64,000 nt of DNA from contig OX637297.1 in assembly GCA_951799445.1 (NCBI GenBank), positions 4,960,001 through 5,024,000 of the forward strand, written 5' to 3'. This document shows, piece after piece, positions 22,431 through 32,033 of this stretch; position 1 is the first letter of the stretch, and every line of letters starts with the position of its first letter. A model generated the notes under the pieces. It saw nothing but the letters and a program-made list of their open reading frames with translations, did no database searches and was not told the DNA's origin. A program made the position numbers and the translations under genes. The stretch is from Pseudisothecium myosuroides (lineage: Eukaryota > Streptophyta > Bryopsida > Hypnales > Lembophyllaceae).

Positions 22431-25317
22431 AGAATGATGTAGTTGGACTTTGGTTTTTTTAAAGTAGAAGTATATGGATTAGAGAGTGTCGTTTGGATGT
22501 CATGAGGAATTGAGGATTGACGTTCAATATTTCATAGTACTCTTGGTATGTTATGAGCTGCTTATAAAATGCAAATATATATGCAATACAAATATGTTTT
22601 GATTTTGCTATGACTTTATGGTACTTTTGAATGCACCTTCAAACAATTTTGTAAAATATATGTTTTGCGTGATTACATTGCAAGATAATGTTGTGTTTAT
22701 GATTTGTCAATGTCTATTATTCCTTGCATATGGAACGGAGAAGTTCATTCATTTTTTGCGACTCTAATTCATAGAACCGTAAATGCCCTTGGCTTCAAAT
22801 TTGGGTGGGGACAAAACTTTGAATTTTTAAAAAAAATAACAAAGTCGCTCTAATTAACAATGAACATGCCAAAGAAATACCGTATGAAGTCTAATTTTAT
22901 GGCCAAAAAACCCATTTTGGAATGATCGACTATGATTTTGCTATAAATGATTTTGTACAAGGGTACCAGTTTCAATCTTGATTTTCCTTATTATTCAATG
23001 TTCTTCAAAATGAGCGCTCGAAACAGTAGACGTTGGAAGCAAAAGCACATTAAAAATTCATTTAGAGAAATGTAGAGTACAATTTAAGAAGCCGTGAACT
23101 GATTGAGATTGTGCATGTGATAAACCCCTAAACCTTAATGTTTTTGCTTACTAACTTCATAGATTTGGAAAGGGAAAAGAGGCTCGGAAGACTTCAACTT
23201 TTGAAGTCATTTTTGCACTTAAAACACCTTCATGAATCATGATTATATAATCTTTGAATAGAAAAATTTTATTGTCATGAATTTTGTTCGCAGTAGGTCC
23301 TTTAATCCATAAGGTCTTCAACGTTCAGGTCTTGAATGATAATAGATTCAAACTTTTAGTCTTTTTTCATTTTGCTTCGATGATAGTGAACTTCATTTGT
23401 GGAAATACTTTTGTTATCACTTTGTTTCCATATGTGTTCGTTAGAGTTGGTGTTATTAGAATACATATTTATCTAATTTCGCTAGAATTACAAATGTACA
23501 AGTATACGAAGTGGTCAAGTGGTCAAGTGGCTGTCCAAGCCAAGACAGCCTTGAATCCTTGAATGTAGTTTGAAGTTGGACTTGCAGAAATGAGGTCATA
23601 GATATGAAGAACACAAGAATATTAGGAATTCATCATGCCAGAAGAATGTCCATTCAAATGCAGTCCAACAAATTTTTAATAAAGAAATGATGGTATTTTG
23701 CTTGTAGTTGAATGTAGAAGAAATTTCAAATTTTTCCTTGCTATCGGTATAGAAAAATATTAGAGACAGCATTGTTGACTTTAAATGTATTAGGCGGAAT
23801 GTATAATTCAGAATGCAGAACTTGAATGTGTATATTAAAGCCGGAATATTCTTTGAAGTAGTGCTTTGTAGAAATTTTCCTCGCATTTAAAATTGTAGAG
23901 AATAATCTTGATGTTTAGGGGTTCGTATGCAGAAATTGAATTTATATAGTGAATCCCTGAAGTACAAGACATGGTTTTCTGGAAACATAGTGATTTTGGG
24001 CAACTCACTGTTAATGAAATTTTATTTTTTTTCCTTTGAAATTTTCACACTAGATGTATGATGTATCCAAGGACTCAAGGAATATTTGTAAGGCGGTAAG
24101 GCCCAACAATTTTCATAACATTTGGTAACAAAGTGAAAAAGTTATTGCATGATATGTACTATGTAGTTTTCTTTGATGTTTGGACAACCCGGAAAGTAAA
24201 AAAAGGTTCTTCTAAAATCCCTTTTTATTAAATCAAAAATTTGAAATTGGCTCTATAGATTTATATATACGCGGGAAGCTTCAATCATTTATTTCAAATG
24301 AGTGAATCAAAATTTATAAGGATTCTTAGTTTGAAGGTAGTTATAGAATCCCTACTGTAAAAAAAGCTTTGAAGTCATTTATTTAATTTAAATTTCAATA
24401 TTGTTGGAAGAAAAGAAAACATTGGATGCAAATTATTTATTTTAACACTACAACCGTTTGAATTGGCACTTTCCAATTCTATAATAAAATTCGTAACAAT
24501 TTAATGATTTGATTCATTCTCCACTTCTTTCTACCTACTATTTTTTTTCTAACAATTGTACAATTTCAAATGAACTTAAAAAATTTCAAGCACGTGGCCA
24601 ACTTCTTTAGGAAAAAGAACCGAAAGATTTACAATCGGTTTTGTCATTTTATTATATAATGTGACTTTGTGAAGTGTAGGTGCCTTGATTTTCGCAGGGC
24701 CCAATAAAGCGTGTTTGTCGATTCAGAAGCTATTATCTTGCAATGTACATGGTGAAAATTTGAAAAAGTCTTTCCAGAATTTGTTTGAATAATTTACTAC
24801 GAGATACTCCGGTTATATGTATGGTGGAATTTTTTTTACCAGAATTTGCTACTTGTACTGGAGATGGCATTTTTCAAACAATTATGGTGAAAACATAGTA
24901 AAAAACCTTTAAAGGTTAAAGTTCAAAGAAAATGAAGTTCACTTCAAAAAAATATTGAGTTTCTGTTCAATGTAGAGCAAAATTTTTAGAAGATCTGAAA
25001 AAGACTTTGGCATTTGTGGATTAAATTGAAAATATGATAAAAAAAAACATTGAGGCCTAGTTAAAAGCACTCATAAATAGCTCTAAACCTCTATAGTACC
25101 CCATTTCAACTTGAAGTGGAATAGAAGTTTAGAACAACTATTTATAAGCGCCGGATAGAGTAGGATTCGAACTCGTGACCTCGTCATGAGCAATAATGAA
25201 ACAAACCTTTAAGTGCCCCCAATTGCAATGGCGGGTCAATCATCTACTAAATCCTCTATGCTCTGAATCCGTTATCCTTCATATTAAAGTGATGGGTGGA
25301 CGCCGAATTCCTCCTGG
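22431..25317. other. AT-rich spacer 4 of giant hAT
   Basis: No supported gene. It contains spacer module I copy 4 (23972-24915) followed directly by the 430-bp repeat (24905-25340) that recurs near the right end of the element. Short frames near 23284 and 23596 show no recognisable features. Confidence 0.6.
23972..24915 (+). repeat. Spacer module I, copy 4
   Basis: Landmarks are ACATAGTGATTTTGGGCAACT, GTAAGGCCCAAC, AATTGGCACTTTCCAATT, TAACAATTTAATG, TGTGACTTTGTGAAGTGTAG and AACCTTTAAAGGTTAA. It has the same order and orientation as the other copies. Confidence 0.7.
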
Positions 25318-25340
25318 CAATTGCCCAGCTCCGCCGACCG
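24905..25340 (+). repeat. 430-bp direct repeat, copy upstream of hAT gene
   Basis: It aligns along its length with 30414-30830. Shared blocks include AGTACCCCATTTCAACTTGAAGT, TATTTATAAGCGC.GGATA, TTCGAAC.C.TGACCTC, and the approach to the CCGACCGCCCCGAC tract. The two copies flank the transposase gene. The reverse strand of the middle (about 25164-25195) reads GAGGTCACGAGTTCGAATCC, a good match to a tRNA T-arm/B box. Confidence 0.8.
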
Positions 25341-25610
25341 CCCCGAATGGCCGACCGCCCTGACTTCCCCGACCGCCGCGATTGGCCGACCGCCCCGACT
25401 TCCCCGACCGCCCCTAATGGCCGACCGCCTCGAACGGCCGACCGCCCCGACTATCCCGACCGGCGGTTCCGGCCGACCGCTCCGAACGGCCGACCGCCCC
25501 GACTTCGCCGACCGCCTTGATCGGAAATCGGACGGCAGAAACTGACTGACCGTTGAAAGCGAGCAGATTTCCTCTACAACGGTCGGCAGCAGTTCAGGAG
25601 TATAAGTGCA
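25318..25610 (+). promoter_or_regulatory. CCGACCG-rich promoter of hAT transposase gene
   Basis: About 200 bp of CCGACCGCCCCGACT-type repeats (25330-25520) precede GAGTATAAGTGC (TATA at about 25600-25606). The TATA box is about 250 bp before the ATG at 25854. It has the same architecture as the cargo promoters. Confidence 0.75.
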
Positions 25611-25853
25611 AGGAAGAAAGTTTTTAGAAGCACTCCTGAGAAACTGAACGCTAAGATTTCCGAGGGCTAGGAGCTGCAATTTTTTGTGTCCCTTGCTTGG
25701 TAATGCATAGTTCAGTGGACGGGGGGGCCTTGATTTTCAAGGCTTTGTACACATCATGCTAAACTGATTTTGGACACTGTTGAGATTCTGACATTGTGTG
25801 TGCACTTTGTGATTTTGAATTGGTTCAATTATAAGGAATTCAAACTTGTCACT

Positions 25854-28800
25854 ATGAGCAAGGACTTCTCTCCTTGGTATGGCCTCGTGCCACCGAGTAA
25901 AGTGCAGTGCAAGGCTTGCAACTTGTTGTTTGCTAAAAAGCCTGCGCGAATGTTGAGCCATCTAGGATATGAAGGCGCATCTGGTGCTCGTGATATTGGA
26001 GTTTGCCTTTGTCCGAAATTGACATCAGAGATTCGAGGTCTATTTCGTCGTTGTGAAGGGAAATTCCCATGGAGATCGGGTGTGGACAATGTGGATAGAA
26101 ACAACATGCCCACGGACGGGAGTGACCTCTCCAATGGCAGGGACAGATCACATTCTACACAGGAAGATTCATGCACAATACCGCAAGAAATTCTTCGTGT
26201 GGGTTCGGAAGGGAATCGAATTACTGAAACATCTGGTGAACGTGGAACTCCCAGGGCATCCAGCAGTAGGCCGTACAAACAGAGCAGGCTAATAGATGGA
26301 TTTGAAGAAGCACACAAACGCAAATTGAATGCAGTGTGGGCCAATTTTTTTTATGCGGCAAATATACCATTTGCTGTAGCCCGAAATCCAGCCTTTAAAG
26401 AAGCAGTAAAACTCACGGTAGAGTGGAATAGGCCGTACACACCACCATCATATCATAATCTACGATGCAAATTGCTTGATGAAGCAAAGACGGACCTTCA
26501 AGCAAAGCTCCTGAGGAGAACCGAAGATAGCATAAGGAAGTTTGGAGCAACATTGTCTATTGATGGATGGAGCTCGGTTACAAACCGCCCATTGATAAAT
26601 GCCATGCTCGTATCTTCTGCCGGAGAGGAATTTGTTGGATCGGTAGATACAAGCGGGATGGAAAAAAACGCAGAGTATATGGCATCTGTCTTGGAAAAGT
26701 TTATAGAGCACGTGGGTCCCACCAATGTGGTACAAATCAGCGCTGATAATGCTCCGGTAAATCAAGCGGCATGGAATTTGGTATCCAGTAAGTATCCACA
26801 CATTTATTCTCAAGGATGCGTGGTGCATGCCTTGAATTTGTTGTTGAAAGATTGGGGGAAGGAAAAATGGATTGATGAGTATCTGAAGAAAGCCCATGCC
26901 ATTGTGAAATTCTTCAAGAGTAGGCAGATGCCGCTTGCTATATTTCGAAAGCACGAGACGAAATATAGCTTGTTGTTGCCGGCCAAAACGAGGTTTGCCT
27001 CGAATTTTATTATGATTCACCGTTTGTTGAAGGTCAAAGTAGCATTACAACAAAGTGTGGTGGATCCGCAGTGGGTGGAGTATGTGCGGAAGCTAAAGGA
27101 CAATCGGAAAACACAACCCCGGTCTGAGTCTCGAGATGTCAAGAAATTTGTTCTTGATTTGCATTTCTGGAATCGTTGTGTCAATATCCGAGATGTAGTG
27201 GGTCCAGTTGTATTTGCTCTACGCGACTTGGATGCGAAGACACCATGCATGGGAAAGGTATTGCATATTATGAAGGGTTTAGAGAAACATGTGATGGACT
27301 TGGAGAAAGAGCCATTTTCTTTGCCTGCAAATCGAGCAGAACGACTGCAGGCCTCATTTGTGAACCGACGAAAAATGGGGGAGACAGATCTACACTATGC
27401 AGGAGCTCTTCTGAACCCGTACTTGCTGCACGATAAAGAACTAGCTGACGACACAAATGCAACAGAGGCATGCAAGCGAGTTATAATGAAAATTTGTAAA
27501 CCCGAAGATTACGCAATGGTCGTGAGGGAATTTGTAGCCTTTCGACATAGAACCCCTCCGTTCCATAACATGTTAGACCCGGGCGAACAGATGTTGTCGG
27601 CACATGCTTGGTGGGATTTTGAAGGTACATGTGGGAAGCTCATTGCTCCAATTGCAAAGAGGATATTGGCCCAACCAGTATCATCATCTTCATGCGAACA
27701 AAATTGGAGTAACTATTCATTTGTCCACAACAAATCTCGGAACAAGTTGAAGCCACAAAGAGCAGCAGATTTGGTGTATGTGTACAGCAATTTGAAAGTT
27801 TTAACGGCATCAAAAGAAAATGATGAGAAGAAGTGGTACCATGAGAACGTGGAGTCAGAAGATTCAGAGGGGTTTATCTCGGAAGACGAGGAAGTTGACG
27901 AGGATTATGGGCCACAATTCAGTGAGGAAAATGCCATAAACGACGACATGCAGGACTATGACAATGGACCGCTTCAGAGCCCTAATCGCAGTAATGAAGA
28001 CTTTGGGGTCAATCATCGAGACGCTTATGAGTTCGATGAATCGGACGAGGACATCAATATGGACAATGAAGATAATATTCCCCTAGCTAGATTTTGCGAT
28101 GGGACCGGATTTTTGAATAGCCAAAATATTGTATCGCAAGGGGAAGCGGCTTACGTAGAAGATCCGGAGGCGAATGGGACAAGGAATGTCAATGATGACA
28201 CTCCAAAAGCGGATGAAGTTCTTCAAAGTTTGAAGTGTACATCCATGACAATGGTAGAAGTGCAAGAGAATGAAGAGTACATTGACAAAGGAGGATGTCA
28301 GTTGAATGTTCGAATGAATGTGGGCAATGCAAGTGTTCAATCCATTGTGGTATTGGCAAATGAGAAGAGCGGGGAACGAAGTCATGAAAATGACAAGCCA
28401 AGCGAAGTCCAAAGAAATGTTGATGGAGGTTTGATACATGGGTCTGAGAGCCCAATTTCTTTGGACCATGATGAAGATAAGAAACAAGTCATTGAAGAAT
28501 GCAGAGGAGCACGATATAGCGGTGTTCTTCCTGTAGCACGCGAAACTCCTAGTGTAGCATTGGATGGCTCAGAAAGTTCAGGTGTAGGAAGACGACTTGT
28601 CCGAATTTCCAAAAAAATGCAACCTCGTATCAATTCATCTCCAATCAATTTACCATCGACCGATGGTGAGATGAACGAGACATTGGAAGAAATGTTTATT
28701 CGGGAATCTGGTCATGCACCACCACGGCGCTCAACAAAATCGTCAGCTCCTACAACGTTGTCTTTGAATGCAATGAAGGTAACTATTCAAGGAGGAGCTG

Positions 28801-29183
28801 GAGCAGTGAAATTGGATGCCCAACACTCCATAAAATCCAAAAGGAAAAGGAAAATGGAGCCTTTTGCAGCGAGCCCAACCAAGAGACAAGGTGTAGGTAG
28901 AACTCCCCTTGATGCATGTCTTCCTTCTTCGAAGGGGAAAATGAAAACAATTCCTTCCCTTCATGAAGATAGGAGGAACGCCATATTAAGAGTAAAAAGG
29001 GAAAAGAGTAAGGACCAACCAAGGAGATTATCTACATCAAGGCAAGTACAGCACGAAGGAGTGAGAACTTTGTATTCTTCATCTGACGACATGGAAGTGA
29101 CATCCGATGAAGATGTGGAATGGAGAAGTAGAGGAGATTGTAGTGGGGCTGAGGTAAAAGGGGATAGTGATTATAAGCCTTAG
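25854..29183 (+). CDS. hAT-superfamily transposase with long acidic C-terminal tail, 1109 aa
   Basis: Single-exon frame. I use the ATG at 25854, since the preceding in-frame TTG at 25770 is not a standard start. An N-terminal BED-like zinc finger is seen at about 10-57 (VQCKACNLLF...HLGYEGASG). A DUF659/RNase-H-like core follows, with candidate catalytic aspartates in SIDGWSS (about 237) and QISADNAPVN (about 301). The hAT C-terminal dimerisation motif SSSCEQNWSNYSFVH is at about 611-625, with the likely catalytic glutamate, then NKSRNKLKPQRAADLVYVY. These order and spacing features fit plant hAT transposases. About 430 extra residues follow: acidic (SEDEEVDEDYG), then a basic signal-like KSKRKRKM. 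hAT transposases are usually 600-800 residues, so the tail is unusual. The reading frame is intact. It probably mobilises the 3822-31133 element. Confidence 0.9.
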   Translation: MSKDFSPWYGLVPPSKVQCKACNLLFAKKPARMLSHLGYEGASGARDIGVCLCPKLTSEIRGLFRRCEGKFPWRSGVDNVDRNNMPTDGSDLSNGRDRSHSTQEDSCTIPQEILRVGSEGNRITETSGERGTPRASSSRPYKQSRLIDGFEEAHKRKLNAVWANFFYAANIPFAVARNPAFKEAVKLTVEWNRPYTPPSYHNLRCKLLDEAKTDLQAKLLRRTEDSIRKFGATLSIDGWSSVTNRPLINAMLVSSAGEEFVGSVDTSGMEKNAEYMASVLEKFIEHVGPTNVVQISADNAPVNQAAWNLVSSKYPHIYSQGCVVHALNLLLKDWGKEKWIDEYLKKAHAIVKFFKSRQMPLAIFRKHETKYSLLLPAKTRFASNFIMIHRLLKVKVALQQSVVDPQWVEYVRKLKDNRKTQPRSESRDVKKFVLDLHFWNRCVNIRDVVGPVVFALRDLDAKTPCMGKVLHIMKGLEKHVMDLEKEPFSLPANRAERLQASFVNRRKMGETDLHYAGALLNPYLLHDKELADDTNATEACKRVIMKICKPEDYAMVVREFVAFRHRTPPFHNMLDPGEQMLSAHAWWDFEGTCGKLIAPIAKRILAQPVSSSSCEQNWSNYSFVHNKSRNKLKPQRAADLVYVYSNLKVLTASKENDEKKWYHENVESEDSEGFISEDEEVDEDYGPQFSEENAINDDMQDYDNGPLQSPNRSNEDFGVNHRDAYEFDESDEDINMDNEDNIPLARFCDGTGFLNSQNIVSQGEAAYVEDPEANGTRNVNDDTPKADEVLQSLKCTSMTMVEVQENEEYIDKGGCQLNVRMNVGNASVQSIVVLANEKSGERSHENDKPSEVQRNVDGGLIHGSESPISLDHDEDKKQVIEECRGARYSGVLPVARETPSVALDGSESSGVGRRLVRISKKMQPRINSSPINLPSTDGEMNETLEEMFIRESGHAPPRRSTKSSAPTTLSLNAMKVTIQGGAGAVKLDAQHSIKSKRKRKMEPFAASPTKRQGVGRTPLDACLPSSKGKMKTIPSLHEDRRNAILRVKREKSKDQPRRLSTSRQVQHEGVRTLYSSSDDMEVTSDEDVEWRSRGDCSGAEVKGDSDYKP

Positions 29184-30780
29184 AGATTGAAAGGCCTTGA
29201 ATCGCTTAGATGTTTTGATGCTCATACATAGAGCACGTAATGGTAATTGGTTGGTAGAACATTATATTGTGGTACTAGTTGTCTACTTTGCTTAGTGATG
29301 TACAAAACACCACTAAGATGGTTTGATATTCAAACTGTTGGATTATAATTCAATAAAGTTTGATTGTATGTTTTCTTACTTCAATGAAGCATAATATATT
29401 GCAAGAATTGTATGTAGTGAAGAGTTTCACCTTCATAGTTGTCCTAATTTAACCCCTAAAGGACCATTGTCCGTTTGGCGGACATTTGGGATTTTGGGCA
29501 GGTACCTACAGGCTAAATTTTTGTCTTCATTTTTTGAAACTTTTTTTGAAGATAGGAAAACTGATAAGCTTCATGGGAATATAATTTTTTTTTCAATTGG
29601 TGCCCGGGAACAAAAGTTACGCCCAAATAAGCTCAAAACAAGGGAGAGGGGGCAGCAAAAAAAATGTTGCAAATTTCATTTTATTTTATTTTAAATTTTT
29701 TTCCCATAGATTATATTTTTGTCTATCCCTAAAGCTTTGATTCATTCCATTTGGATTTGTTATGAGAAAGTTATGGACAATCTATTTTTTCGGGCACTTA
29801 GAGCATCTTCTGATCTTTCTGAAAAAAAACACTTGTAGGATTCATTTTTGAATGCAATGTTTATAATTTTAAAAAAAAAAAAATTCCGCGTGATTTAGTG
29901 TTTTTGCTAGAACAATCTCACCGTTGGGATTAGTTCATTTCAATTCTATGTAAAAGATATTAATATTTTAGATTTTCCTTCTATCTCATACCTATTTCTA
30001 CTTAACAATTTTTTTAGTAATGAAAATTAAGTTTTTTTGATTTGATTTTTTTTGCTAGACTCTCAACTCAATTATAAAATATATAGATTTAAAGCTCAAA
30101 ACTCTGTAGTGCAGAAATTTCAAGTTAAAAATGTTCAAAGTCAAAAAATCTCGTCCCACAATGTGCTGCAAAACTTGTTTTTTTCACTTTAAACGCAGAT
30201 ATCTTGCAATCAGTGTGGTCAAAAATTTTGAAATATTTTCCACGCATTGCCATATTAGTAAAGTATAAGATCCTATGGTTATGTGATAAAAAAAATAATT
30301 TTCAATTTTTTTTACCCTTAAACCTAAAAATGGCAGTTTTGAGTGCTTTTTGGCCAAAAAATGGCCTTGAAACTTTAGGGGTTAATATGTGTAAATTAAA
30401 TTTATACAGCTAAAATTCAAAAAGAATGAATGTGACCTACAAAAATGTTGGATTTCTATTCGATGTAGATCAAAATTCCTAAAAGTTCCCAAAAAGACTT
30501 CGGCATATTTGAATTAAGATGAAAAAATGAGTCAAAAAACAATGAGGCCTGACTAAAAGCGCTTATACCTCTATAGTACCCCATTTCAACTTGAAGTAGA
30601 ATAGAAATCTGTAACTATTTATAAGCGCTGGATATTGAAAATGAAGAACAAGGTACAAAGTAAGTTTCGAACCCATGACCTCTTGAACATCAATAATGAA
30701 ATAACTCCGCAAGTGGCTGCAATTGCAATAGGCCAATAGCTGATGTACCATGTATGTTCTAAAATTTTTTCCGTCCCTGT
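29184..30780. other. AT-rich spacer 5 of giant hAT
   Basis: No supported gene. It contains spacer module II (about 29700-30180), a partial module I end (about 30180-30410, with ATAAGATCCTATGGTTA and AACTTTAGGGGTTAA) and the second copy of the 430-bp repeat. Confidence 0.6.
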
Positions 30781-30830
30781 TAAAGTGACAGCCTGAAATC
30801 CTGAACCCCTCCGGCCGACCGCCCCGACCG
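30414..30830 (+). repeat. 430-bp direct repeat, copy near right end
   Basis: Second copy of the repeat at 24905-25340. It likewise leads into a CCGACCG tract, but no gene follows here. The tRNA-like B box is also present on the minus strand (GAGGTCATGGGTTCGAAAC, about 30666-30690). Confidence 0.8.
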
Positions 30831-31083
30831 ACTCAACGCCGACCCCGATTACCGACACCGGCAGCCGACCGACGCAGTCAGCTCACCGACAGCGAAAAGC
30901 CGACCGACCGGCGTCCGCCGACCGACGCGGTCGTCAAACCGACAGCGGAAAGCCGACCGATGCGGTCGTCAAGACGACCGCCGACCGCGGCGTCCGAATT
31001 ACCTGAGGTAATTTTTTTTTACGGCAGTTTTACCCACCCCGTCCGATCAGTCGCTGCGTCCCGACGTCCGACCGTCCAGACGT
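30795..31083. repeat. Right subterminal CCGACCG-rich block
   Basis: GC-rich tract with repeated CCGACCGAC, GCCGACCGA and GTCCGACCGTCC. It resembles the gene promoters but lies between spacer and right terminus with no downstream gene inside the element. It may be a transposase-binding subterminal region or an orphan promoter. Confidence 0.65.
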
Positions 31084-31133
31084 CCGGATTTTGGACGTGA
31101 TTTAGTCCCGGACGTTCAGTTTTGACAACCCAG
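31084..31133 (-). repeat. Right terminal inverted repeat of giant hAT
   Basis: The last 11 bases, TGACAACCCAG, are the exact reverse complement of 3822-3832. Further in, CCGGATTTTGGACGT (31084-31098) matches the complement of 3864-3878 with one mismatch. Confidence 0.85.
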
Positions 31134-31141
31134 ATCCAATC
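31134..31141. repeat. Right target-site duplication ATCCAATC
   Basis: Exact repeat of 3814-3821 in the same orientation, directly abutting the right inverted repeat. Confidence 0.88.
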
Positions 31142-32033
31142 TTCCAGTTCCGTCTTTCTAACAAGTTGGTTTTTGATACCTTTGTTTTACCCTAAGAGGG
31201 TTCCTCACTTGCTCTTTCCGAGGGGTAGGGAACTGCACCACTCCGTATCTGACATAAACATAAAACAAAACACAACCCAAGAATAGATCTAGTTGAGTAA
31301 ACAGGGTGGTATCCTCACAACATCCCGGATGGCCTATCCGGAAAGCTGGTGACACAGGGTAGCGTTAGGTCCTCCTTACTACAATGACGGATACCGGACT
31401 TCCGGAACTAAGGGAATGACTTCCTAGCTCTCGACCGCTCATGAGGTTGACTAGCCTTCCGGATGGGTGGAAATATTCCTCTGGCGGTTGCCTATCTCCG
31501 CACGGAACCGCCCCTGCGAATTTCGAACTAGCTTCCGGACCACTCTTTGGTCCCCACCGGATTACCGTACCAGCAATTTAAAGGCGCCACTTTCTCACTG
31601 CGCAAGTCTAAAAACTCATCCGTAAAACACACTCAGCCTAATCCAGCAATCCAAGAATCCGGACTCCTCCCCCTTGCACACTCTCACTTACACATCCACA
31701 CAAGTGACTATAGACGCGATACGCAAGAGAATAATCCAACGAGTGCTTTCCTGAATGCTTCAGATTAAATGAACAAGGAAAAGGAATGACAGGCCAACAA
31801 ACCGGCCCGCCCTTAAAAACCCACAAAAAGGCAGCCCAAACGGCCACCAGAAAAACCGGCCAACGGCCAACCAAAAAGCAAAAAGGCAACGGCCCTAAAG
31901 ACCGTTCCGGCAATACTGGAAAACCGTTTAACTCCTAAAAGTCCGGAACTACTGGCTCCACATCCGGAAAATCCGGTTCCGGAACTACCATCTTGGTAAG
32001 AATCCTAACTATTATTACGGCTACCCTAGATAG
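31142..32033 (-). mobile_element. Family C copy C1, 3' non-coding region
   Basis: Read on the minus strand it aligns with the region after the C2 coding sequence (about 56640-57240). Shared landmarks are CCTTTAAATTGC.GTAACGGT, GCGGAGATA.GC.ACCGCCAG, GGGATGTTGTGAGGAT-like and ACCCTGAGGGTAAAAC-like. It is rich in TCCGGA. No gene is supported here. Confidence 0.7.

Larger units (their letters stand above)
3822..31133. mobile_element. Giant (27.3 kb) hAT-superfamily transposon with cargo genes
   Basis: The boundaries are a perfect 11-bp terminal inverted repeat, CTGGGTTGTCA at 3822-3832 and TGACAACCCAG at 31123-31133, immediately flanked by a perfect 8-bp duplication. Imperfect inverted similarity continues inward: ACGTCCAAA(G)TCCGG at 3864-3878 faces its near complement at 31084-31098. 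The hAT transposase gene inside (25854-29183) fits the 8-bp duplication. Cargo comprises a kinase-like gene, a Gly/Tyr-rich gene, a RING-H2 gene and a small ORF. All four main genes share one promoter design, and the spacers are repeated modules. The outer flanks join to restore a family C element colinear with copy C2, which independently supports a single insertion. Ordinary hAT elements are a few kb, so this size is exceptional. Whether this transposase moves this element is inferred. Confidence 0.85.

Noticed and set aside
23510..23565. Possible tRNA (GTGGTCAAGTGGTCAAGTGGCTG followed by TTGAATCC)
   Set aside because: An A-box-like start and a partial T arm are present but no cloverleaf with acceptor pairing can be drawn.
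22431..25284. Short open frames at 23284, 23596 and similar in other AT-rich spacers
   Set aside because: Under 100 codons, AT-rich hydrophobic translations, no conserved motif, and overlapping repeated spacer modules.
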